A DNA stretch of 64,000 nt, taken from positions 14,420,642-14,484,641 of the forward strand of contig OZ037770.1 of the NCBI GenBank assembly GCA_964035545.1, in the 5' to 3' direction. The position numbers and the translations under genes are program-made. The stretch's first letter is position 1, and every line of letters starts with the position of its first letter. Under the pieces are notes generated by a model that was not told where the DNA came from, made no database searches, and saw only the letters and a list, made by a program, of their open reading frames with translations. Source of the DNA: Bugula neritina (Eukaryota > Bryozoa > Gymnolaemata > Cheilostomatida > Bugulidae). This document shows positions 13,501-23,403 of this stretch, one piece after another.

Positions 13501-13984
13501 AAAGTATGAATTTACTAGCAGTACCTCTATCACACAACCCACGCCTGTTCCGGCCAATGAGAGGGCAGAATCTAAAGTGACTGTTAAAGGGGTAAACAAA
13601 GCTACAGCTAAATGCCGTATAGCACCAATAAAACAACAACTCAAGATTCCTCAACTAGAACTCAATGCGGCCGTATTGTCAAAGAGAGGCAGACGAGTTA
13701 TCGAGACTGAAATGCGCTATAAGTTTGAGAAAGTTTATCAGCTTATAGATTCTAAAACAGTGCTCAAGATGCTCCAAAAGAAGTCAACAAGGTTTCATGT
13801 TTACGAGGGTGTACGCGTTGGAGAAATTCAGGGAGCAACCAATGGAGATATGAGCTGCTGGCACTGGGTAAGTGGCAAGGAAAACACAGCAGATTGGCTT
13901 ACAAGAGGGAAGCCTGTCAATGACATTGGACCTGCGAGTGAATGGTGGAGAGGCCCAAATTTTCTCTATCTGCCTGAGGATTAA
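10544..13984 (+). pseudogene. BEL/Pao gag-protease ORF fused in frame to an RNase H remnant; reverse transcriptase missing
   Basis: An open frame of 1146 codons from the first ATG after the LTR. Residues 1-200 are a helical gag-like region; residues about 350-476 match the Pao-type gag domain (DUF1759-like: a PFNGTRYHWPEF segment and a following helix bundle). A Cys/His-rich zinc-binding region starts near residue 567. An aspartic protease-like segment (DUF1758-like) is at about residue 712, where the usual D-S-G reads D-G-G. From about residue 1019 the sequence matches the end of a BEL RNase H domain (IPQLELNAAVL, later DSKTVLKML and WVSGKENTADWLTRG). No YxDD reverse transcriptase core occurs, so an internal deletion appears to have joined protease to RNase H without breaking the frame. 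The TAA at 13982-13984 interrupts the family's normal continuation, because the same frame remains pol-like beyond it. Confidence 0.85.
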
Positions 13985-14118
13985 TGGGATATAAAATCGC
14001 CATCTGACTCGAATGAGCTTGTCTTTGGAGAGAAAAAAATAGTTTACACCGTCACTGCATCAACAGAAGTCCAATCATTTATTAAATATGAAAATATCAG
14101 CAGCCTCAAGAGTCTAAC

Positions 14119-15567
14119 ATGGACAATAGCTCGAGTTCGCAACGTCTTCAAGTACAAAGTTTTAAGGGAATCCAACCTGATCTCGTCACCGTGACAGATC
14201 TACGGCAGACCAAACTCTACTTACTGAAGCAGGTACAACGCACTATAGATTCTGAGTTGAACAAGATTAAAGGGAAATACACAAGACTTCACCCCATTAG
14301 GACAGAGAGTGGAGTATGAATAGTAGGCAGTAGACTCCTAAGGCATAACCCCATGACAGCGATTAAAACGCACATGCAATCAATCCTTCCCACCACTCAC
14401 TACTTTACCTACTTGGCAATGCGGCAGGCACATACAGACAGCTATCACCGTGGCCGAGATGCAACACTCGCAAGATTCCGAGAAGAGTTTTGGACTATGC
14501 AGGGATCTAAGGTTGCTAGGGGCACAGTGACATCATGCCAAATGTGTCGACTCAAACGACCTCGCTTTACTGATCAACTGATGGGAAGTCTACCTACAGA
14601 ACGACTAACGACCGGACCGCCGTTCAACAATGTAATGATAGATCTTTTTGGTCCGTATATTGTGAGAGGAGAAAAACAGACTAGAACTTCGAGCAAAGCT
14701 TATGGAGTAATATTCACAGACATCAGTTCACGAGCAGCACACATCGAAGCAGTTTTCGGATATGACAGTGATTCTTTCCTGTTGGCATTAACTCGATTCG
14801 TCAACATTCGTGGCTGGCCATCCAAGATTTATTCTGATCCTGGAACACAGTTAGCTGGAGCAGAAAAAGAACTCAAAGATATGTGGAGACGCATAGACAA
14901 AGATTCTATCAAGAAAACCAGTGCAGAAAATGGGTTGCAATGGGAATTTGGACCTGGTGACAGCCCCTGGTATCAGGGCGCTGCTGAATCACTCATAAAG
15001 GCTGTCAAGAGATGTTTCACATTTTCAATGAGCAACCGCCGGCTTTCACCTACAGAATTTCTCACAATCTGCACTGAAGCTGCAAACACACTAAATGAAA
15101 GGCCATTGGGATTACTGCCAGATTCAGACTCCGAGATCAACATATTAACACCTAACTGTCAACTTATTGGACGACCCTTCATCAAGAATCCTGGCAACTG
15201 GAATACAGACTACTCCTTAAGGGGGCGACTGGCTCTGGTAAATACAGTCTCAGATGATTTCTGGCGGAAGTGGACCGAATTGTATGCACCCACACTGATT
15301 CATCACCAAAAGTGGCATACCCCAAGACGAAACTTTCAGGTGGGAGATGTTGTAGTTGTTATGGATCCAAATCAGCTGCGTAATCAGTATAAACTAGCTC
15401 GAGTACATCAAGTATATCCGAGCAAGGATGGCGTAGTAAGGAAAGTAGCCCTTTCCTACAAAAACTATAAGGTAGCAGGGAAACTGAGGGACTATGTAGG
15501 CTGTAAAGACACTATCATAACCCGCAGCGTGCATAGGTTGGCTTTATTAACTGAAGTGAACCCATAA
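14119..15567 (+). pseudogene. BEL/Pao integrase region, interrupted by a stop
   Basis: In a frame different from the upstream gag-pol frame, 14119-14319 encodes the region before integrase and stops at TGA (14317-14319). The same frame then stays open from 14353 to 15567 (404 codons from the first ATG). The latter has the H-H-C-C zinc-binding motif (AHTDSYHRG, later CQMCRLKRP), the DDE triad (MIDLFGP near 14640, YSDPGTQL near 14835, GAAESLIKAV near 14985) and a C-terminal DUF5641-like segment (FQVGDVVVVMD). It is broken from the RNase H remnant by one nonsense codon, a frame change near 14.15 kb and this TGA. The catalytic residues themselves look intact. Confidence 0.85.
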
Positions 15568-15796
15568 ATGACTGATCTACCTTCTTGGCCGCGTGTACGC
15601 TCGTGTCGCTGGAGGGGTTTGCATTCAACCGTTTTTCGGGGGACGGGCTGGTGCGCGGAGGGGTCAGCGGATTGGTGCAAGAATTTCATGGTCTGTGACT
15701 GATCCTATTTTGTTTTGTTTGTTTTGTTTGTTTTGATTTACATAATTTATCAATATTTGTCAGAATAGTATCTGCCAAACAATTTGACCCCACCGA
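15568..15796 (+). other. 3' non-coding segment of the BEL element
   Basis: Lies between integrase and the 3' LTR. A purine-rich GGGGGACGGG-type stretch near 15640-15660 is the best candidate polypurine tract, but it is not directly next to the LTR. A TTTTGTTTGTTTTGTTTG tract is at about 15709-15734. Confidence 0.4.
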
Positions 15797-16247
15797 TGTA
15801 TTGGTATGCCACCCAGAAGTATTGGCAGGCAGCCAATCATTAAAGCTTTCAAGCTTCAAAAGCTTTCACCAAAGCTACTATTAGCTGGCAGAGCTAGTTC
15901 ATTCACTGTACTGCATGAGTCAGTGTATCATGATCAAACCGCCATATTTACACTCCTTGTATGAATAAACTATCGGTTTCGGCATTGTGATGGCTAAGAT
16001 TTTTATCCACGCATCAATATTGTAAGTTTATTAGAATTATAATAGTTCATGTCAATTTTTTGGTTCTGTAATATTCATAGTGTTCCTCTAAATTTTGATT
16101 TATATTGTGACTACTTATTTATACAATTTCTAATGTTTCCCATTTTATAGGGTACGATTTGACAGTAAATAAACTCGAAAACCTGTTGCCAAGTTGGCTA
16201 GTAGTTAAAGTATATCATTCAACCAGACACAAACACAAACCGATACA
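15797..16247 (+). repeat. 3' LTR of the BEL/Pao element
   Basis: 451 bp, about 98-99% identical by eye to the 5' LTR; followed by the ATGGT target duplication at 16248-16252. Confidence 0.9.
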
Positions 16248-16252
16248 ATGGT

Positions 16253-16728
16253 ATTATATTATTACAAATCACAGTGGGTTATTTTATATACATATATTAC
16301 ACCATGCACATCATATATGCTGCATACAAATTAAAATCCAATGTTTTATGTTATATCTTATATTATAAACATACGAGAGTGTAATATACGACATAATATA
16401 TCTTGCTTAGTGGCTAGTCTCAATTTGTGCTGCTAGACTATTAGTGATGTTGCTGATTGTACTTAAAGCTGTATATTGAATATTGTACAGATTAGTTCTT
16501 ATAATATTATGAAAAAAATGTTAAACACATTGTAGCTGTAGCTGCAGCAGTAGCTGTAGCTGTAACTGTAGCTGTAGCTGAAAAGCTTTTTAACTACAAG
16601 CTTAAAAGCAAATGAATATAGCCAGCTTTGACAAGCCATTAACTGAAGACTCTGTACTACTTTGTAAGATATTAGTATGTTGCCATGGTTACAATCACAG
16701 GATGTAGTTTGCTGCCGCCTATGTGCTG
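16253..16728. other. Region between the BEL element and the Fringe copy B 3' end
   Basis: AT-rich; contains a TGTAGC-type hexanucleotide tract at about 16533-16580. It should include the 3' UTR of Fringe copy B, which is on the minus strand. Confidence 0.5.
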
Positions 16729-19700
16729 TCAGACAAGTCTAACAGGGGCAGCTGGCTTTACTGTGACAGCAGGTAGAGGTCCAAACTTAGCCTTGATACG
16801 ATCACACCCTTGCGAGTTTGGGAATAAGTAGCAGTGTAAAGTGTACACCCTGTAATTAGATGATTAACTCAGAATAATATTTATAAAGTCAATGGGTATT
16901 GAAACACTTTAAAGAAGAAGGTATTATTTTCAAAAATGCTGCTTTTTCTGAAAATGCACCATACAAATTTATATTTAAGTGTAAGCTTTATACGGGTGGG
17001 TGGGGTGCTATGAACAGCTAAATCCAAAGACGGCTTAGATTAGTTCTAAAGCTACCGGGTTTTAAAGCACTAATTTGGCGAAGGTAGTATTTTCAATTAT
17101 AGAAATAATTGTATTATACTGAAAATAGACCATACTAATATACATTTTAGTTTTGTACTGAAGGGCGAGGTGCTATAAGCGATGTCCTACCTGGTAGGGT
17201 CCACAGTCCTTGGATATTGAGGGGTTTTCCGACTCAAGAGAATAGTATTTGGTGTTATGAAGTGATGGGCAATTGGTAGCTCCCCCCAGCTGATAGTTAT
17301 CTGCAGTAATAAGTCTCATAGTAACAAGTACCTGTTTAGAGATGTCTCATAGTAACAAGTACCTGTTTAGAGATGTCTCATGGTAACAAGTACCTGTTTA
17401 GAGATGTCTCATGGTAACAAGTACCTGTTTAGGGATGTCTCATAGTAACAAGTACCTGTTTAGGAATGTCTCATAGTAACAAGTACCTGTTTAGGGATGT
17501 CTCATAGTAACAAGTACCTGTTTAGAGATGTCTCATAGTAACAAGTACCTGTTTAGAGATGTCTCATAGTAACAAGTACCTGTTTAGAGATGTCTCATAG
17601 TAACAAGTACCTGTTTAGGAATGTCTTGTTGATCTATTTCCCACATAGGTTCAAGGTTAGAATGAAATTCAAGAATGATTGTTACTGGAACTTTAAGCAG
17701 ATAATCTACAATAATCCCAGCACATTTTAGACATATTTTACCTCAATACATATGTAGCAGGAGTTGTTCCATCATCTAAATCTTAAAGTCAAAAAGCAGA
17801 GGTGAAAAAGCAGTCTATGGTTCAAATAATTTAGTGCTAACTTTGACTTACTGACAACATAGCCTATTGTAATGTCACCAGATGTATTTGTTTCGGCTCC
17901 TCTCTTCAGATATTCTTCTTTTCTAAAAGTAAATTTTTATTCCTAAAATGAGTGTTATATTATTTTAATGGTTTGTTTGGAAGCCAATCTTTAAGTCTCA
18001 AACTCAAAAACTTCAACACAAAGTTATATATAATACAAGAACTATAGTAGGGTGAAACACTCACTCACAAAAATACATCATTCTCTTCACCAGAGCTTTG
18101 CTAATGCAGATACCAGAATTCTCAGTAGCGTACTGGAATGTTAGGTTGTCCTTCTGCAGCAGAACAATTTACAATAATTGTTTAAATTGTTTGCACATTT
18201 TTTTGCAGAGATTAAATAATTTATTTTATACTTTAAGGGTTAATATTTAGTGACTTGATATTAATTAGGTCACTTGCTGTGATATTAATTAATTATAGCT
18301 TTATAGCTTTATAATGTTTAGTTGTTAAGACTATCTCTGGGATTTATTGCCAGAACTGTGTAATATACTCACAGCATTTAACTCACCTTGTAATCTAATT
18401 GCATTTGCTGTAAAGAATAAACAGGTCTTCTCCCCAGATACCAAGACTCCTGGTAATTGTATTGTCTCAGTGTACGTACCAACACTGGGATGTTAACATA
18501 TGTGTGGTCTTGAACCAAACAAAACCATTTGAAGCTAAAATAAAAAAACTGATATTATATGAAGAAATGAGTAACTTTTATGTTGAAACTTGAAAGTATT
18601 GAAAATTTAAGGAATAACTTGTGAAATATTAAATAATGCATGACTCAGTACCCAACTAGCATGCTTAGACTCGGTACCCGACTAGCATGCTTAGACTCGG
18701 TACCCAACTAGCATGCTTAGACTCAGTACCCAACTAGCATGCTTAGACTCAGTACCCAACTAGCATGCTTAGACTCAGTACCCAACTAGCATGCCTAGAC
18801 TCAGTACCCAGCTAGCATGCTTAGACTCAGTACACAACTAGCATGCTTAGACTCGGTACCCGACTAGCATGCTTAGACTCGGTACCCAACTAGCATGCTT
18901 AGACTCAGTACCCAACTAGCATGCTTAGACTCAGTACCCAACTAGCATGCTTAGACTCAGTACCCAACTAGCATGCTTAGACTCAGTACCCAACTAGCAT
19001 GCCTAGACTCAGTACCCAGCTAGCATGCTTAGACTCGGTACCCAACTAGCATGCTTAGACTCAGTACCCAACTAGCATGCTTAGACTCAGTACCCAACTA
19101 GCATGCTTAGACTCGGTACCCAACTAGCATGCTTAGACTCGGTACCCAACTAGCATGCTTAGACTCAGTACCCAACTAGCATGCTTAGACGCAGTACCCA
19201 ACTAGCATGCTTAGACTCAGTACCCAACTAGCATGCTTAGACTCAGTACCCAACTAGCATGCTTAGACTCAGTACCCAACTAGCATGCTTAGACTCAGTA
19301 CCCAACTAGCATGCTTAGACTCAGTACCCAACTTTACTTTATCAGATTGATTAATAGCACTTACAGTCCCAGTTTGGAGACATACAGGTTGAATATTGAT
19401 TGTACGGCACACATTTTTCTTTTCCTGTATAAACACAACGCAATGTGTATGTAAAATTTGACCTACAACTTTTCTAGTCTTAACTGTAGAAATTGTGTCT
19501 CAACTTCATGATTTCACATCATTTTTGAAATAAAATAAGTTTGCGGGAGGCAACTCCAAACTACAATAAGTTTAACAAGTTTGAAAGGAGTTATATTTAT
19601 AGTAAAACAGACACAGCGCTGTAATTGAATTCAGGTACGAAAATTAAGGTATTGTAGTTCAAACAGCTATGAGTTTTCAGAGTCAATTATTTTTAATTCT

Positions 19701-22541
19701 TAACTTTAATTAAATTGATGTTTTCAAAATAATATTTAAAGACAACAGAGGAGTGTATTTACCATATTGCGCCTTTAGTGTCACACTTGGTGCTGAGATA
19801 GTTGGCACCTTGTTCTAAGGAAGAAAACAATTTATAATATACATAGTCTGTGGTAAAATAGCCTAATGGGTCATTTTACTTAATTTAGTACACACTCGAA
19901 ATCTTCAGTTTTTGGCTATTTTTCACAATTTAGCTGGTAATGAACATGGTTTTTTGGCCAAAACTAGTAAAACACCAATAAATACACCTAAATAATCAAA
20001 GTTCTTTTTAATTTTGCTTCATTTCCCATGTTTTTCCTTTATTATTCAGCTAGTTTTCTCGTAACGGTCCGCACATACAGAATATTAAGTACATATGACA
20101 ATAACCTGTGCTTTAATGTTGGGGAATCCCCTCCCAGCATTTTCTGTTATGCGTAGTTAAAACCAGCACATAAAAATACCATGTATAGTAAATTTCAATT
20201 GATTTTGAGCAAACTTTAATGTTCGGTCATAAGTTGCTGGTGTGCACTAAATGAAGTAAACCGACTCTAATAATGTAGACTACACATTGTTGGCCCATGA
20301 CTTTTAAGACTAATAATATAGACTACACATCGGTAGGTCTACTTGTTGGCCCATGAATTTTAAGTTAGATCTGTTAGGGCGGTTCTATGTTGGCATTTTT
20401 GTACAGCATTTTGTAATGAATGTTGCTAGAGGCAGCACGGAGTTGGGAGAGACTCTTCAACTACTGCACTAAGTGACCACTAACTTGGTGCTGCTTCTAG
20501 TGACTTTCCAGTATAACCAAGTTACAGTTGGAATTCTTAACTATTATGACTATATTTTTAAAATTTCAAAACTTGGTAAACTAATTGTGTGATGTATTTT
20601 ATATCCATGTAAATAATTTTACAACACTAGTATTTATGCCTTGTAAAAGGGTTTCAAATATAGGCAAAGCAAATGATCTACTTTTTCTTCTATTGATGCT
20701 AAAATTAGTTGATAGCAACTCCAGGAGAAAAATGCTACTACGCTGGCTTGTAAACAACACACTCTAATAAACTATGCAGGAATTAAAAACGTCACGTATG
20801 ACAGTTACGTAACCTTATATTATTCGAAGTAAATGGTTGCCAATTATTATAAGTTAGTCTGCAATTAAAGCCAACTAGCATCAACCTTTGCATGCTTAAT
20901 GTCTTTTAAACTCTCTCATCAAATACTCAAAGGCCTGAAACTTTTAAGTTAGTTCAGTAATTAAGCTGTGTTGCAGCAGCTGAGAATAGCATACAATGAA
21001 AGTCAGCAATAATGAGCTTCAGAACTGAATGAAAAATCAATCAGCATGAATATAGAATTTACTATAAGGAGAAATTATTCACGCCTACATGACTCACAAG
21101 CAATCTGTATTACAAGATATTCTAACCTAATACTAGAAAAAATATTTTATATTTTTTGGAATACTTAAAATTCATCTGGAAATGACCTTAGCCCGGAAAC
21201 GGCATGCATAACTATGCAGTGAAACTCCATATATTTGGGAATCTATTTTGAGACACACTGGCTTTATTTAAATTCTCCAATTCAGAAGCAGTTATACTAT
21301 GTAAGCTATTTATGAATTGACGGCTGAAATTAGTCAGCTTCCGACTAAACTTTCCAAAATTTTTTTTTACTACAAAATAGATAAAAATGTCACGGGAGCT
21401 TGAGTAGCGGCTTAGTGGTTCTTGCAGGACATAACCATCTAAAGAAATTCAGAAATTTCTAGAGAAATACAGAGCTTTCTAATGAAGTATCAATTAGGTG
21501 CAGTAGTGGAGAAATTTTATTTTAGCAAATTTTAAAATCATTTAATTATGATGAATTTTGGTTTGAATTACAGTTTTTAGTTATTGTGAGAGCATCACTT
21601 CTTATGCTACATTTCCAATTTGGAACACAAGCTTTTCAATTTCTCCATTACATCACCTACCTTAGAACCACAGAACTTTCTAGAAGAGCTCTTACCAAAT
21701 ATTCTAGCATACTCTGGATCATCTCTGTCTGTCACCAAGTGTACCTGCATATACCAAGGTATAGTCTGAGACTGATAACAAAATGTAAAATCAGACTAAG
21801 TCCATTGCACCCCCCCCCCAAATGAAATTGTTTATATAAAACTGTTATTTTTATTTTGTAGAGCTATATGCATTGTACCTAATATGTTTCAGATCCAAAC
21901 CCCAAACCGCTAAATGGCCTGTCGTGTGCGTGCGTGTGTGTGTGTGTGCATACAGCGTACTACACTTCATTTCCAAGCTCCATGTTTGAAACAGTTGGAT
22001 CGAATGAACCCACAACCATAAATTCACCAGTACAAGCATCCATTCCCATAATGCAGTGCTAGACAAAATATTTTCAAACCTTCGGAATTTTAGCTCTCTC
22101 CATGTAACTGTTTGCATAATGCAACGGTAAGACAAATAAAAATAAAGCTATAACATTTTCCACCAGGGTAAGTCAACTATGCAACATATTTAAGTTATAC
22201 GAGCAGACAACTTGAATAAACACACAAATAATACTCACCGCTTGTTTAGCCTGTGTTATCCATGTGTCTAGAAGAAGCTGCACTCTTTCAGAGTGAAATC
22301 TTTTGGTTGAATTTAGGGCTATAAGCACGTCCTCAATATACAGACTAGAATCCTTAGGTGTAGACCTCAACTGAGTTTTAGAGTACGTTATACTGTTCAA
22401 CACTTTCACTGCATTTGTATATGACTGCTCGATTGAGTCACTTCGACATGTTTGACTATCAAAGTGATAAACAACTACTAAACTAGTTATTGAGAGACTA
22501 CATAATACAATCATGTACTTCTTTATATCTCTACAATACAT
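16729..22541 (-). CDS. Fringe-like beta-1,3-N-acetylglucosaminyltransferase paralogue (copy B), probably catalytically impaired
   Basis: Ten minus-strand exons with matching phases: 22239-22541, 21696-21744, 19763-19814, 19365-19424, 18387-18534, 18065-18153, 17852-17922, 17611-17705, 17191-17300, 16729-16849. They encode 365 residues, close to Fringe proteins generally. Fringe enzymes (GT31) add GlcNAc to O-fucose on Notch EGF repeats in the Golgi. Exon 1 has a type II signal anchor and the Fringe-specific LYIEDVLIALNSTKRFH; later come VHLVTDRDDPEY, FKWFCLVQDHTYVN, YATENSGICISKAL, TIGYVV and LHCYLFPNS. Exon sizes match copy A exactly in six of the nine shared downstream exons. The metal-binding DDD of exon 5 is QDH and the FATGG motif is YATEN, so glycosyltransfer is doubtful. 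Exon 8's donor lies in a 31-bp repeat array. The gypsy element's 5' LTR begins 225 bp upstream of the ATG. Confidence 0.85.
17313..17627 (-). repeat. 31-bp minisatellite spanning the 5' splice site of Fringe B exon 8
   Basis: About ten units. On the minus strand each carries the exon-like end GACATCTCTAAACAG followed by gtacttgttactat. The genuine exon end (GACATTCCTAAACAG, boundary at 17611) is the most upstream unit in transcription order, so the intron holds about nine further donor-like copies. Confidence 0.85.
18645..19334. repeat. 26-bp minisatellite with higher-order structure, Fringe B intron 4
   Basis: About 26 tandem copies of a unit reading CTAGCATGCTTAGACTCAGT plus ACCCAA. Variant units (CGGTACCCGAC, ATGCCTAGAC) recur at a spacing of 182 bp, that is seven units, showing block duplication. 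The array is wholly intronic and ends about 30 bp short of the exon 4 donor. Confidence 0.9.
19815..21695. other. Fringe B intron 2 with short hairpin repeats
   Basis: No exon recognised. It contains one copy of the GCTAGAGGCAGCAC...GTGCTGCTTCTAG inverted-repeat element (about 20411-20510) and the right part of a GGTGCAGTAGTGGAGAAATT element that starts near 21496 and extends to about 21662. Confidence 0.45.
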
Positions 22542-22761
22542 GTTGTACTGCTGCTTAGCTTCAAGAGTTTATGCGAGAGCAGAGAGCCTGTATTGAACAA
22601 GGATCAGCTATTGGTCACGTTGTGTGAAATAAAACTCATACACATATTTAACTGGCTTTGTTGTTAGTAATTGATGAAGATTACATAATCTACATCAATA
22701 TTGGGATCCAAACTTTAGCACTGAAAGTACAGTGCAGTGCAGTTATATCTCCACTACTAAA

Positions 22762-22766
22762 CATTA
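22762..22766 (+). repeat. Target-site duplication of the gypsy element (left)
   Basis: CATTA, repeated at 28456-28460 directly after the 3' LTR. Confidence 0.9.
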
Positions 22767-23307
22767 TGTCACAAATTCTGAGTGGACATATACCTATAGA
22801 CTTACCGGGTTTTTCCTAATGATTATACACGAATGTTCATAAATATTCTAGACTGATCAAAGAGATGGGTCATTGTTCATTGTTATTGTTTTCATTAGTC
22901 ATGTTAACTACTGCCCAGCAATGTAAACAAGGTGTTGCGCAATAACCATGGAAATTCCAATGTTTTGTTTTGTTTTTCTATAAATAGTATTGGCATGTGG
23001 GGAATGTTTTCTACTAGAATCTTCTGTACTGGAATGCTTGAGAATATTCTAGAGCTTTTTGTTTACTATAAATACTGAGGCAGTTGTGTTTACAGTTCAT
23101 TCTCGCAGTTCCTTTTTATAAGTTCATTCTCGGAGTTCATTTTTACAAATTCATCTGTGCATATCTTACTAAAGGAATAAAGTCTACTTATATTCACAAC
23201 TCTATTTTACTCACAACTGGATTAGCAAGCTGTATGCTACTTGTCTATACACTTCTGACTACCAGACTTTTCGAACTCGTCACACTGCTACCAACAGTTT
23301 TGTGACA
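22767..23307 (+). repeat. 5' LTR of the gypsy element
   Basis: 541 bp, identical by eye to 27915-28455. It carries a TATA box (TATAAATA, 23067-23074), heat-shock-element-like pentamers upstream of it and an AATAAA near 23175. Confidence 0.93.
23016..23074 (+). promoter_or_regulatory. LTR promoter: heat-shock-element-like sites plus TATA box
   Basis: AGAATCTTCT (23016-23025) is a perfect nGAAnnTTCn dimer. AGAATATTCTAGAG (23041-23054) is two pentamers plus most of a third. TATAAATA follows at 23067. This spacing fits a core promoter with heat-shock factor sites, but function is inferred from motif only. The same sites occur in the 3' LTR. Confidence 0.5.
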
Positions 23308-23309
23308 AT

Positions 23310-23326
23310 TGGGGGCTGCTCCGGGA
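23310..23326 (+). other. Primer binding site resembling tRNA-Pro
   Basis: TGGGGGCTGCTCCGGGA starts two bases after the LTR. It resembles the tRNA-Pro-type primer site known from many gypsy elements and retroviruses, with the central CG reversed to GC; the host tRNA-Pro acceptor end would decide. Confidence 0.6.
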
Positions 23327-23403
23327 AGTCTCAGTCGCACACAGGGAAGTTATTAGTTACAACGTGAGTATACACAGGATTAATTAACAGTTGTTGAGAC
23401 ATT

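Larger units (their letters stand above)
10070..16247 (+). mobile_element. BEL/Pao LTR retrotransposon, defective
   Basis: About 6.18 kb, bounded by 451-bp LTRs (10070-10520 and 15797-16247) that begin TGTATTGG and end CCGATACA, with ATGGT duplicated on both sides. By eye the LTRs differ at about six positions, so the insertion is fairly recent. Internal order is gag, protease, a remnant of RNase H, then integrase. The reverse transcriptase and the first part of RNase H are absent, stop codons and a frame change separate the RNase H remnant from integrase, and no primer binding site next to the 5' LTR was recognised. The copy cannot be autonomous. Confidence 0.9.

Noticed and set aside
17313-19334. 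CRISPR-like arrays
   Set aside because: Regular short units, but there are no unique spacers, the genome is an animal with introns, and units are contiguous minisatellites.
23084-23305. 73-codon ORF repeated at 28232-28453
   Set aside because: It lies entirely in the LTRs of the gypsy element and spans its TATA-downstream and polyadenylation region.
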